Source of the DNA: an uncultured Reyranella sp.
Lineage (GTDB): Bacteria > Pseudomonadota > Alphaproteobacteria > Reyranellales > Reyranellaceae
Assembly (NCBI RefSeq): GCF_945957355.1
Contig: NZ_CAMFKM010000008.1
Coordinates: 62,001-126,000, forward strand
Direction: 5' to 3'
DNA: 64,000 nucleotides
In this document: positions 25,167-33,124 of the stretch, piece after piece
Position numbering within the stretch: position 1 is the stretch's first letter
How the letters are laid out: each line of letters begins with the position of its first letter
The notes under the pieces: generated by a model
The model's input: only the letters and a program-made list of their open reading frames with translations
What the model was told of the DNA's origin: nothing
Databases searched by the model: none
Position numbers and translations under genes: made by a program

Positions 25167-26963
25167 ATGGCCAAGAAGAGCGGGAGCGGCGCCAGGCGCC
25201 AACTGCGCAGCCGCGAATGGTTTGATGCCAAGGGCGATCCCACGATGGCCGCGCTCTACCTCGAGCGTTACATGAATTTCGGTCTGACGCTGGCCGAACT
25301 GCGTAGCGGGCGGCCGATCATCGGCATCGCCCAGACCGGCAGCGACCTCTCGCCCTGCAACCGCCATCACCTCGACCTGGCGACGCGTGTGCGCGACGGC
25401 ATTCGCGACGCCGGTGGCATCCCGATCGAGTTCCCGGTCCACCCGATCCAGGAGACCGGCAAGCGCCCGACGGCGGCGCTCGATCGCAACCTGGCCTATC
25501 TCAGCCTCGTCGAGTGTCTTTACGGCTATTTCTTCGATGGCGTCGTGCTGACGACCGGCTGCGACAAGACCACGCCCGCGATGATCATGGGCGCGGCCAC
25601 CGTCGATATTCCGGCCATCGTCCTTTCCGGAGGGCCAATGCTGGACGGTCACTTCGCCGGCGGTCTTGCCGGCTCGGGCACCATCGTCTGGTACGCGCGC
25701 CAGGAGCTCGCGGCGGGCCGCATCGACATGGAGAAGTTCATCGAGATGGTGGCGTCGAGCGCGCCCAGCGTCGGCCATTGCAACACGATGGGCACAGCGC
25801 TCTCGATGAACAGCATGGCCGAAGCGCTCGGCATGTCGCTGCCCGGCTGTGCAGCCATTCCCGGCCCGTACAAGGAGCGGGGCCAGATGGCCTACGAAAC
25901 GGGAAAGCGCATCGTAGACATGGTGTGGGAGGACCTGAAGCCCTCCGACATCCTGACCCGCAGGGCGTTCGAGAATGCCATCGTGGCGGCGAGTGCGCTG
26001 GGCGCCTCGACCAACTGCCCGCCACACGTCAATGCCATCGCGCGCCACATCGGCGTGACGCTGGAGAATAGGGACTGGGACAGGATCGGCTACGACATCC
26101 CGCTGCTGGTGAACTGCATGCCCGCCGGCAAGTATCTCGGCGAGGCCTTCCATCGCGCGGGCGGCGTGCCGACCGTGATGAAGGAGCTCCTGAACAAGAA
26201 GAAGATCCACGGCGATGCGCTGACCGTCTCGGGCAAGACGGTGGCGCAGAACCTGCGCAACGCAATCAGGGCCGACGGCGAGGTCATCAAGACCTACGAC
26301 AGTCCAATGCTCGACCAGGCGGGCTTTGCCGTGCTGGGCGGCAACCTGTTCGAGTCGGCGATCATGAAGACCTCGGTGATCTCGCCGGAATTCCGCGAGA
26401 AGTATCTCGAGCGCAAGGGCGACCGCGATGCCTTCGAAGGCACAGCCATCGTGTTCGAGGGGCCGGAGGATTATCACAACCGTATTAACGACCCGACGCT
26501 GCCGATCGACGAGAACAGCATCCTGGTCATCCGCAATGCCGGCCCGGTCGGCTATCCGGGGGCTGCCGAGGTGGTGAACATGCTGCCGCCGGACCGGCTG
26601 GTGAAGGGCGGCGTGCTGCTGCTGCCTTGCATCGGCGACGGTCGCCAGAGCGGGACCTCTGCCAGTCCGTCGATCCTCAACGCCTCGCCGGAAGCCGCCG
26701 TGGGCGGCGGGCTCGCGCTGTTGAAGACGGGCGACAGGGTCCGGGTCGATATCGGCAAGCGCACCGCCGACATCATGATCACGGAAAAGGAGCTAGCGCG
26801 GCGCAAGAAGGCCTGGAAGCCCGACATCGTGCCCAGCCAGACGCCGTGGCAGGAACTGCAGCGCAAGTTCGTCGGCCAGCTCGCCAGCGGCGCCTGCCTC
26901 GACTTCGCGGTGAACTACCAGAAGATCGCCAAGACCAAGGGAGTGCCGCGGCACTCCCACTGA
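25167..26963 (+). CDS. IlvD/Edd-family sugar-acid dehydratase (arabonate/xylonate type)
   Basis: A 598-residue iron-sulfur dehydratase. Cluster-ligand cysteines are visible at C64 ([10 protein letters not shown]), C132 (TGCDKTTPA) and C205 (GHCNTMGTA). The opening [20 protein letters not shown] and the length of about 595 are typical of the L-arabonate/D-xylonate/gluconate branch instead of dihydroxyacid dehydratase for branched-chain amino acids. The ATG at 25167 has a GGAGGAAG site. It makes a 2-keto-3-deoxy sugar acid, matching the KDG kinase and KDPG aldolase genes. Confidence 0.9.
   Translation: MAKKSGSGARRQLRSREWFDAKGDPTMAALYLERYMNFGLTLAELRSGRPIIGIAQTGSDLSPCNRHHLDLATRVRDGIRDAGGIPIEFPVHPIQETGKRPTAALDRNLAYLSLVECLYGYFFDGVVLTTGCDKTTPAMIMGAATVDIPAIVLSGGPMLDGHFAGGLAGSGTIVWYARQELAAGRIDMEKFIEMVASSAPSVGHCNTMGTALSMNSMAEALGMSLPGCAAIPGPYKERGQMAYETGKRIVDMVWEDLKPSDILTRRAFENAIVAASALGASTNCPPHVNAIARHIGVTLENRDWDRIGYDIPLLVNCMPAGKYLGEAFHRAGGVPTVMKELLNKKKIHGDALTVSGKTVAQNLRNAIRADGEVIKTYDSPMLDQAGFAVLGGNLFESAIMKTSVISPEFREKYLERKGDRDAFEGTAIVFEGPEDYHNRINDPTLPIDENSILVIRNAGPVGYPGAAEVVNMLPPDRLVKGGVLLLPCIGDGRQSGTSASPSILNASPEAAVGGGLALLKTGDRVRVDIGKRTADIMITEKELARRKKAWKPDIVPSQTPWQELQRKFVGQLASGACLDFAVNYQKIAKTKGVPRHSH
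26939..26958. terminator. Perfect 20-bp palindrome at the end of the dehydratase gene
   Basis: The sequence GGGAGTGCCG followed by its exact reverse complement, covering the last coding codons before the dehydratase stop. It lies between convergent genes and could form a short stem in either transcript. There is no T-run on either side and no loop, so terminator function is doubtful. Confidence 0.3.
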
Positions 26964-26975
26964 CGCTTCGCCAAA

Positions 26976-27599
26976 TCAGCGGAAAAGGCGCTGCTCGACC
27001 GAGACCGGGAGATCGGCACGGTTGATGAGGATGATCGCCCAAGGCGAGGTCGGTTGGCCGACGGGGCGGGCGGCGGGCGGCGGAGGCGGGGCCAGCGACG
27101 CCGTTGCACCCGGCGCGGCGAAGCCCGCTGCACCCGGCGGAAGAGCGGAGGGAGCGGCGCTCGCAGCGACCCCTCCTGCGATGGGCCGTGATGTGACGCC
27201 GCGCTGGGCCATCATCATCTCGGCCGGCATGCGTTCCTCGAAGACGACGACGATTCGATCGCGCCGGCGTGCCGTAGACAGGACGTTGACGGCATAGCCC
27301 TCGCCACTGCGCCGTCCCAGAAAGATGCCAACGGCATTCATCCGGCCGGCCTCGAACATGTCGGGAGCGGGGGTGCCGACACGACTCCAGAGGCTTCGCC
27401 ATTCGGCAACGGTGGTCGCCACCACATGCTCGGGCTGCCGTGTGACGGCGGACGCCCCCTGCCAGTGACGCGCATCCACACTCTGCGCGAAGACGGAGGG
27501 GGCCACCAGCAAGCCGGCCGTGGCAGTGCCCATGAACAGCATTCGCCGACGGGGCAAACGCTGGATGAGGGGGGCGACCGACTTGCTACTGGACTGCAC
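26976..27599 (-). CDS. Exported protein with PrcB-like domain and Ala/Pro-rich segment
   Basis: A 207-residue protein starting at GTG. The N-terminus has RLPRRRMLFMGTATAG, an arginine-rich signal sequence that ends VFAQS. Residues 60-125 resemble the PrcB C-terminal domain (protease complex subunit): VAEWRSLWSRVGTPAPDMFEAG, in part, and GEGYAVNVLSTARR. A low-complexity stretch rich in Ala, Pro and Gly follows, then SPWAIILINRADLPV, which looks like the final strand of the same domain, so the low-complexity region is an insertion. Function unknown. Confidence 0.7.
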   Translation of the reverse strand: MQSSSKSVAPLIQRLPRRRMLFMGTATAGLLVAPSVFAQSVDARHWQGASAVTRQPEHVVATTVAEWRSLWSRVGTPAPDMFEAGRMNAVGIFLGRRSGEGYAVNVLSTARRRDRIVVVFEERMPAEMMMAQRGVTSRPIAGGVAASAAPSALPPGAAGFAAPGATASLAPPPPPAARPVGQPTSPWAIILINRADLPVSVEQRLFR

Positions 27600-27789
27600 G
27601 ATTGGATCTCTCGGGGACCCGATGTTTGCTCGTTTTTGGGAGCGTCAAAACACCATGACACTTTGGCTCAATTGAGGCTGGAGACCCAGTAGCCCTGGCG
27701 ACTTTGGCACTTCCAGGCCTTACCTCGTCTCAATCGCCCCGGCCTGTTGCATGAAAGTCACAGGTCGGCAGGGCGCGCGCATCTACCCG

Positions 27790-28668
27790 CTAGCTGCGCT
27801 TTGCCTTGTCCGCCGCATTGGTCGACTGGATCTGTTCGCGGATGCGAACCCAGTCTTCTTCGCGATAGGACAACATGTTGGAGAAGGTGCCATTGCCCAT
27901 GATGCCCATGGCGCCATCGATCGCGATGACCTCGCCGTTGATGTATTCGACCTCCTCGCTCATCAGGAAGGCCGCCATGTTGGCAAGTTCGCTGGGACGG
28001 CCAACCCGGCCCATCGGGTTGCGCGTGTTGTAGCGCGTGTCGTTGCCTTCCTGCAGCGGGTTGAGGCGGGCCCAGGCACCCTCGGTTGGAAAGGGGCCGG
28101 GGGCGATCGCGTTGAGACGGATGCCGTGGCGCGCCCATTCGACGGCGAGGCTCTGGGTCATGACGGCGACGCCGGCCTTCGACATGGCCGAGGGCACGAC
28201 GAACGGGCTGCCCGTCCACACCCAGGTCGTGAGGATGCTGAGAACGCTGGCCTTGCGCTTCTCGGCGATCCAGCGCTTGCCGCAGGCATTGGTCATGTAG
28301 AACGTGCCGTGCAGCACGATATTGGCGATCGCGTCGAAGGCGCGGGGGCTGAGATCCTTGGTCTGGGAGATGAAGTTGCCGGCGGCGTTGTTCACCAGAC
28401 CGTCGAGCGGGCCGGTCGCCCAGATCTGCTCGATCATCTCCTCGACGGCCGTGGCGACGCGGATGTCGACCGAATGAAAATCGACCCGGCGTCCGGGGTA
28501 TTTCTCCATGACCTGCCGGGCGGTCTCCTCGAGAATGCCGCCGCGCCGGCCGCATATCACACAGTCTGCACCCAGCTCGACGAACTTCTCCATCATCATG
28601 CGACCGAGACCGGTACCACCTCCGGTAACCAGGAATCGTTTGCCCTTGAACAGGTCGGTCTTGAACAT
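27790..28668 (-). CDS. SDR-family oxidoreductase, 2,4-dienoyl-CoA reductase-like
   Basis: A 292-residue short-chain dehydrogenase. Cofactor motif TGGGTGLG lies at residues 15-22, with basic residues after strand 2 (CGRRGG) suggesting NADPH. NNAAGNF is present, and the region after it has SAMSKAGV instead of the classical YxxxK, as in peroxisomal-type 2,4-dienoyl-CoA reductases, which also lack that tyrosine. A GGAGGACC ribosome binding site precedes the ATG. About 190 bases with no recognised gene separate its stop from the PrcB-like gene start. Confidence 0.87.
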   Translation of the reverse strand: MFKTDLFKGKRFLVTGGGTGLGRMMMEKFVELGADCVICGRRGGILEETARQVMEKYPGRRVDFHSVDIRVATAVEEMIEQIWATGPLDGLVNNAAGNFISQTKDLSPRAFDAIANIVLHGTFYMTNACGKRWIAEKRKASVLSILTTWVWTGSPFVVPSAMSKAGVAVMTQSLAVEWARHGIRLNAIAPGPFPTEGAWARLNPLQEGNDTRYNTRNPMGRVGRPSELANMAAFLMSEEVEYINGEVIAIDGAMGIMGNGTFSNMLSYREEDWVRIREQIQSTNAADKAKRS

Positions 28669-28793
28669 TTGTCGGTCCTCCCGCGAACACTTCTGGAAAT
28701 TCGTCTAGCGTGAGGTTGCATTCCCGTACAAGGACTGTTGCTTCTTCAACAATCCATGTTTACGATTTCTGCATAACAACACGGGATCGTTGA

Positions 28794-29312
28794 ATGACGA
28801 CCCATCTGGGAGAGACGAGCGGGGACGTCGGTACGGTTGAGCTGCGTGGTAAGGTCAAGTGGTTCAACGCTGTCAAAGGGTATGGGTTCTTGGCCCTGGA
28901 CAGCGACAACAGCGACGCGTTCCTGCATGTAACGACACTACGTCAGTCCGGGCATGAAGATCTCAAGCCCGGCGCAACCGTAGTCTGTGCCGGTGTCCGC
29001 GGGCCGAAGGGTTGGCAGGTCATGAGGGTGATCGACGTCGATCAATCGACAGCCGTTGCTGTGGCTGCGAAACCTCCGCCGATTCCGGACGGCATTGCCG
29101 TGGGCGACTACATCGCCGCGCTGGTGAAATGGTACAATAACGAACGTGGCTATGGCTTCGTCACGCGCGAGACGGCCGAAGGGGACGTCTTCGTGCATGC
29201 CGCGGTGTTGCGGCGCCACGGCATGGATTCGCTCGCGCCGGGACAGAAGGTGATGATTCGCGTCGCCGAGGGCCAGAAGGGCCTGCAGGTCGTCGAGATC
29301 CGCGGCGCGTGA
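28794..29312 (+). CDS. Protein with two cold-shock domains
   Basis: A 172-residue RNA-binding protein with tandem CspA-like domains. Domain 1 (about residues 10-80) carries KGYGFLAL (RNP1) and DAFLHV (RNP2); domain 2 (about 105-172) carries RGYGFVTR and DVFVHA. The linker is Ala/Val-rich. This two-domain form is characteristic of many alphaproteobacteria. It is preceded by about 125 bases of AT-richer sequence, which may be a 5' untranslated region. A strong ribosome binding site was not seen. Confidence 0.93.
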   Translation: MTTHLGETSGDVGTVELRGKVKWFNAVKGYGFLALDSDNSDAFLHVTTLRQSGHEDLKPGATVVCAGVRGPKGWQVMRVIDVDQSTAVAVAAKPPPIPDGIAVGDYIAALVKWYNNERGYGFVTRETAEGDVFVHAAVLRRHGMDSLAPGQKVMIRVAEGQKGLQVVEIRGA

Positions 29313-29321
29313 CGGACCTCG

Positions 29322-30263
29322 CTATTTGATTTCCCGCAGGTAGCTGTCGAGGGGCGGCGCCTGCTTGATCAGGCCACGCTTCACGAGGAAATCAGCAAAC
29401 GTCGTGTAGCGCGCGCGGTCGAGCGTGGCGGGATCGGCGGCGAGCAGGGGCATGGTGTCCTTCCACGCCAGCCGGTTGAGGTCGTTGTCCAGATCCTTGC
29501 CGTACCGCGAGAAGCTCGCCCAAGCCTCGGCGGGATTGGCGGTCAGCCAGGCGGTGGCCTCGGTGAGTGCCGCGAGCAGCTTCTTCGTGCGGGCGACGTC
29601 GACCGTCTCGCGCTTCGCGAGGATGACCAGTTCATCGTAGGTCGGCACGCCATGCTTCTCGACCCGCCAGAGTCGTCCCTTGGCCTTGTTCAGTTCGAGG
29701 TCGTTCAGCTCGAAGTTCCGGAAGGCGCCGATGACGCCGTCGACCTGCTTGCTCATGAGCGCGGTGGTGAGGGCGAAGTTGACGTTCACGAGGGTCACGT
29801 CCTTCAGGGTGAGGCCTGCGCTTTCGAGCATGGCACCGAGCACCGCTTCCTCGAAGCCTGAGACAGAGAAGCCAATCTTGCGACCCTTGAAATCGGCGAT
29901 GGTCTTCACGAGCGAGTCTTCCAGCGCAACCAGCGAATTCAGCGGCTGAGCCACCAGCACGCCGACCCGCACCAGCGGCAGGCCTTCGGCCGCCAGCATC
30001 TGCAGGGTCGGCTGGTAGGAGAGCGCATAGTCGGCCTGGCCAGCCGCCACGAGCTTGGGCGGGGCGTTGGGATCGGCCGGCGCAATGAGTTCGACGTCGA
30101 GGCCCTGATTCTCGAACAGGCCGCGCTGCTTGGCGATCACCAGCGCGGCATGGTCGGGATTGACGAACCAGTCGAGCAGGATGCGGACCTTGTCCTGCGC
30201 GGCGGCGGGAAGTGCCAGGCAACAGAGCGCCAGTACGGCGATCAACCGGGTCGTGATTTGCAT
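29322..30263 (-). CDS. thiY: NMT1/THI5-type ABC substrate-binding protein for a thiamine precursor
   Basis: A 313-residue periplasmic binding protein of the NMT1/THI5 family. Signal peptide ends LPAAAQD, followed by VRILLDWFVNPDHAALVIAKQRGLF, a segment typical of pyrimidine-precursor receptors (given in part: LLDWFVNPDHAAL). The ATG at 30263 starts the signal peptide; the open frame upstream belongs to the overlapping permease region. It is the third gene behind a TPP riboswitch, which supports binding a 4-amino-5-hydroxymethylpyrimidine precursor such as formylaminopyrimidine. Confidence 0.87.
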   Translation of the reverse strand: MQITTRLIAVLALCCLALPAAAQDKVRILLDWFVNPDHAALVIAKQRGLFENQGLDVELIAPADPNAPPKLVAAGQADYALSYQPTLQMLAAEGLPLVRVGVLVAQPLNSLVALEDSLVKTIADFKGRKIGFSVSGFEEAVLGAMLESAGLTLKDVTLVNVNFALTTALMSKQVDGVIGAFRNFELNDLELNKAKGRLWRVEKHGVPTYDELVILAKRETVDVARTKKLLAALTEATAWLTANPAEAWASFSRYGKDLDNDLNRLAWKDTMPLLAADPATLDRARYTTFADFLVKRGLIKQAPPLDSYLREIK

Positions 30264-30265
30264 GG

Positions 30266-31003
30266 TCAGTCTCCTTGGAAGGGTTGCCACGGCACGAGCC
30301 GTCGCGCAGCCTGGTCGGATGCGTAGTAAAGGGCGAGGCCGAGCAGGCAGAGGATCGTGAGGGCGGCGAAGGCGAGCGGCGTCTGGCCGCGGGCCAGCGA
30401 CTGGGTCATCAGGAACCCGAGGCCGGCACTGGCGCCGACCCATTCGCCGATGACCGCGCCGATCGGCGCCACGGCGGCGGCGATGCGCGCGCCCGAAGCG
30501 AAGGCGGGCAGGGCTGCCGGCAACCTGATGTGAAGCAGCACCGCGCGCGGCGAGGCGTCCATGGTGCGGGCAAGCTCGAGCCAGCCCGGATCGGTCCGGC
30601 GCAGGCCATCGTAAAGGCTGCTCACGACGGGGAAAAAGATGACGAGGGCGGCCATCGCGACCTTGGACGCCATGCCGTAACCCAGCCAGAGGACCAGAAG
30701 CGGTGCGACGGCAATCACCGGGACGGCCTGCGAGACGATCACGAGCGGCAGGGCCCAGCGCCGCCAGCCGGCAGAGGCGGCGAAGACGATGGCAAGAGCC
30801 GCCCCCAGGACAAGGCCGAGCAGGAGCCCGAGGACCATTTCGGCGGCTGTCCAGGTGGCCTGTTCGATCAGCAAATCGAACCGTTCGATCAGTACGACCG
30901 CGATGCGCGAGGGAGGCGGCAGGATGTAGGGCGGCACGCCGGTCAGCCACACGAGCGCTTCCCAGGCGGCGATCAGGCCGAGGGCCGTGAACAGCGGCCT
31001 CAA
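30266..31003 (-). CDS. thiX: ABC transporter permease of the thiamine-precursor importer
   Basis: A 245-residue inner membrane permease with about six hydrophobic segments. The EAA-type loop is visible as LELARTMDASPRAVLLHIRLPAALPAF (the core is ARTMDASPRA). It overlaps the ATPase gene stop by four bases and ends two bases before the binding protein start, consistent with one operon. It imports a thiamine pyrimidine precursor together with the flanking subunits; assignment rests on the riboswitch and the receptor type. Confidence 0.88.
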   Translation of the reverse strand: MRPLFTALGLIAAWEALVWLTGVPPYILPPPSRIAVVLIERFDLLIEQATWTAAEMVLGLLLGLVLGAALAIVFAASAGWRRWALPLVIVSQAVPVIAVAPLLVLWLGYGMASKVAMAALVIFFPVVSSLYDGLRRTDPGWLELARTMDASPRAVLLHIRLPAALPAFASGARIAAAVAPIGAVIGEWVGASAGLGFLMTQSLARGQTPLAFAALTILCLLGLALYYASDQAARRLVPWQPFQGD

Positions 31004-31719
31004 GAGCCTCTCCTCAGTTCAGCGATCAGTCGCGCTTGCAGGGCGAGAAGCCCGGCGTCACCGGGATCGCGGGGCACGTCGCCGGAGGGGGCGATCACCG
31101 TTCCAACGGCGAACGGCAGACCCGACAGCACGCGGATCTCGTGGCCGAGGCGCAATGCCTCCAGCGGATCGTGAGTGACCATCACCACCGTCCGGCCCCG
31201 CAGAAGCCGCGCCGCCAGGTCCTGGAGATCCAGCCGCGTCACGGCGTCGAGATGCCCGAACGGCTCGTCCATCAGGACGATCTGGCGATCCTCGCAAAGC
31301 GTGCGCGCCAGGGCCGCCCGCTGGCGCATGCCGCCGGACAGGGTTTGCGGCAGGTCGTACATGCGATCGGCTAGGCCCACTTCCGCGATGAGGGACCGCG
31401 CGCGCGGTTCGGCCGCCCGCCGGCCCGCCGCGTCGAGCCGCAGGCGGTAGCCCAGCAGCACATTGTCGAGCACGCCGAGCCAGGGCAGCAGCAGGTCGCG
31501 CTGCGCCATATAGGCGACCGGACCTGCCGCCTCCGCCCCCGGCAGCAGGCCAGCGAGATGGCGCAGAAGGGAAGTCTTTCCGACGCCGCTGCGGCCCAGC
31601 AGGCAGGTGGTCTTGCCGGCGGGGAAATCGAGTGACAGGTTCTCGGCCACGACATGGCCGTCGAGGACGATATGTGCCGAACGCACCGAAAGAGCAGGCG
31701 AAGACGTCAACGAAGCCAC
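31000..31719 (-). CDS. thiZ: ABC transporter ATP-binding protein of the thiamine-precursor importer
   Basis: A 239-residue ATPase. Walker A GRSGVGKT is at residues 42-49, signature LSGGMRQRAALART, Walker B IVLMDEPFGHLD and switch histidine MVTHDPLEA. The GTG at 31719 lies directly at the 3' edge of the TPP riboswitch, and the only ribosome-binding-like sequence (AGGGA) belongs to the riboswitch itself. A later GTG near 31683 is an alternative start but has no obvious site either. First gene of the importer operon. Confidence 0.88.
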   Translation of the reverse strand: MASLTSSPALSVRSAHIVLDGHVVAENLSLDFPAGKTTCLLGRSGVGKTSLLRHLAGLLPGAEAAGPVAYMAQRDLLLPWLGVLDNVLLGYRLRLDAAGRRAAEPRARSLIAEVGLADRMYDLPQTLSGGMRQRAALARTLCEDRQIVLMDEPFGHLDAVTRLDLQDLAARLLRGRTVVMVTHDPLEALRLGHEIRVLSGLPFAVGTVIAPSGDVPRDPGDAGLLALQARLIAELRRGS

Positions 31720-31720
31720 C

Positions 31721-31808
31721 AGTCCCTACGCCGGCATTAACCGGATCAGGTTCGGGGTCGTCCTTCCGGACCTCTCAGCCGCCAGGCGGCTCCCCCCGAT
31801 GAGCGGCC
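31721..31808 (-). promoter_or_regulatory. TPP riboswitch (THI element)
   Basis: Read on the minus strand, the conserved THI core is clear: GGCTGAGAGG in the pyrimidine-sensing arm, then CCCCGAACCTGATCCGG and TTAATGCCGGCGTAGGGA. The helix GCCGCC-TGGC-GGC precedes the CTGAGA motif. Binding thiamine pyrophosphate would repress the downstream ABC importer. Flanking bases GCCGCT (31807-31802) and GGTGGC (31720-31715) can extend the closing stem over the GTG start codon. Confidence 0.95.
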
Positions 31809-31881
31809 GACACTATGGTTGCGCGACTCTTTTCACGCAAGGGTCATCGGTTTGACGAAATCGCCGTCCACGCTCTATGCC

Positions 31882-32394
31882 ATGGCCATGGTTCAAGCAG
31901 TCACCCAGAGTTCTTCCAGGCCGGCGCTCGGTCGGCGCCTCTTCCTTGCAGCGCCCTTCGCGCTGGCCGGTGGTGCCGCGTGGGCGCAGCAGGGCGCCAA
32001 CGACTTCCACTTCAAGCGCTCGTCGCTGGTGGTGGTGTCCGGTGGCCGCGAGATCAAGTTCGACGTCGAGCTTGCGTTGGACGATACCCAGCGCGCGCGG
32101 GGCCTGATGTTCCGCGAGAAGCTCGGCCCCTACGAGGGCATGCTGTTCGACTTCTACAAGGAAGCGCCGGTCAGCTTCTGGATGAAGAACACGCTGATCC
32201 CCCTCGACATGGTCTTCATCGCCGCCGACGGCACGATCAAGTCGGTCCACGCCAATGCAGTGCCGCACTCTACCGAGACCATCCCCAGCCAGTTCCCGGT
32301 GCGCGCCGTCCTCGAGATCAACGGCGGCAGCGCCAAGCTTTTGGGCATCAAGCCGGGCGACAAGGTCCTTCACCCGATCTTTGGAAACGCCTAG
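31882..32394 (+). CDS. DUF192 family exported protein
   Basis: A 170-residue DUF192 protein. The N-terminus carries a signal sequence with RRLFLAAPFALAGGAAWAQ, then the DUF192 core: FDVELALDDTQRARGLMFRE, MLFDFYKEAPVSFWMKNTLIPLDMVFI (in parts) and a C-terminal GDKVLHPIF. The start is uncertain: MAMVQAV at 31882 is used, but TTG codons at 31819 and 31852 are in frame and no strong ribosome binding site was seen. The function of the family is unknown; it is compact and probably periplasmic. Confidence 0.82.
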   Translation: MAMVQAVTQSSSRPALGRRLFLAAPFALAGGAAWAQQGANDFHFKRSSLVVVSGGREIKFDVELALDDTQRARGLMFREKLGPYEGMLFDFYKEAPVSFWMKNTLIPLDMVFIAADGTIKSVHANAVPHSTETIPSQFPVRAVLEINGGSAKLLGIKPGDKVLHPIFGNA

Positions 32395-32400
32395 CGTTTC
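32384..32400. terminator. Short hairpin across the convergent DUF192 and O-methyltransferase stops
   Basis: Seven-bp stem GAAACGC / GCGTTTC with a three-base loop that contains both overlapping TAG stops. It lies where two convergent genes overlap by four bases. No T-run of note follows, so it may be a weak bidirectional terminator or coincidence. Confidence 0.35.
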
Positions 32401-33050
32401 AGGGCACAGGTCATCCCGTCGCCGACGGCGAGAAGGGCGAGGTCGATCCGTCGATCGCCCTTCAGCTTTGCATTGAGGGTACGCAGCGCCTGCGTGTCGC
32501 GATCGACTTCCGCTGGATCAGCGACCGAGCCACCCCACAGGACATTGTCGATCAACACCAGCCCGCCCGGCCGAACGAGTTTCAGGCAGCGCTCGTAGTA
32601 GGCGTCGTAGTCGTCCTTGTTGGCGTCGATGAAGGCGAGGTCGAGCTGACCGGCGAGTCCCTGCGCCAGCAGCCAGTCGAGCGTACCGAGCGCGGGCCCG
32701 ATCGTGAGTTCGATGCGGCGGTCGAGGCCGGCTTCCTTCCAGTAGCGGCGCGCGACCTTGGTATAGTCGGGGCTGACGTCGCAGCACCACAGCTTGCCGT
32801 CCTGCGGCAACGCTGCCGCGATGCACAAGGAGGAGTAGCCGGTGAAGGTGCCGACCTCCACCGCCCGCCGCGCACCGATGGCGCGCGCCAGCAACTCGAT
32901 CTGCTGCCCCTGATGAGCGGAAATCTGCATGCCGGCGCGCGGCAAGGTCGCGGTTTCCTCCCGAAGTCGACGACGCAGCGGCGGTTCGCGCAGCCAGTTG
33001 GCGTCGACATAGTCGGCTGTAGCGCCGTCGATTTTTGGCCAGCTCTTCAT
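32391..33050 (-). CDS. O-methyltransferase (class I, catechol/caffeoyl-CoA type)
   Basis: A 219-residue SAM-dependent O-methyltransferase. Motif I is [16 protein letters not shown] near residue 64, the metal-ligand region is [19 protein letters not shown], and [15 protein letters not shown] follows; together these mark the metal-dependent caffeoyl-CoA/catechol group. It is divergent from the formate-tetrahydrofolate ligase gene with about 75 bases between. The acceptor substrate is unknown. Confidence 0.92.
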   Translation of the reverse strand: MKSWPKIDGATADYVDANWLREPPLRRRLREETATLPRAGMQISAHQGQQIELLARAIGARRAVEVGTFTGYSSLCIAAALPQDGKLWCCDVSPDYTKVARRYWKEAGLDRRIELTIGPALGTLDWLLAQGLAGQLDLAFIDANKDDYDAYYERCLKLVRPGGLVLIDNVLWGGSVADPAEVDRDTQALRTLNAKLKGDRRIDLALLAVGDGMTCALKR

Positions 33051-33124
33051 GCTGTCTCCTGTTGGCTCGGTACGCCCGCCTCGCTAGGGTCGCGCGCCAC
33101 GAAACGCGGATTTTGGGAGCTTGT

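Noticed and set aside
27600..27789. 190-base gap between the PrcB-like and SDR genes
   Set aside because: No ORF with a ribosome binding site, no RNA motif and no clear hairpin could be supported.
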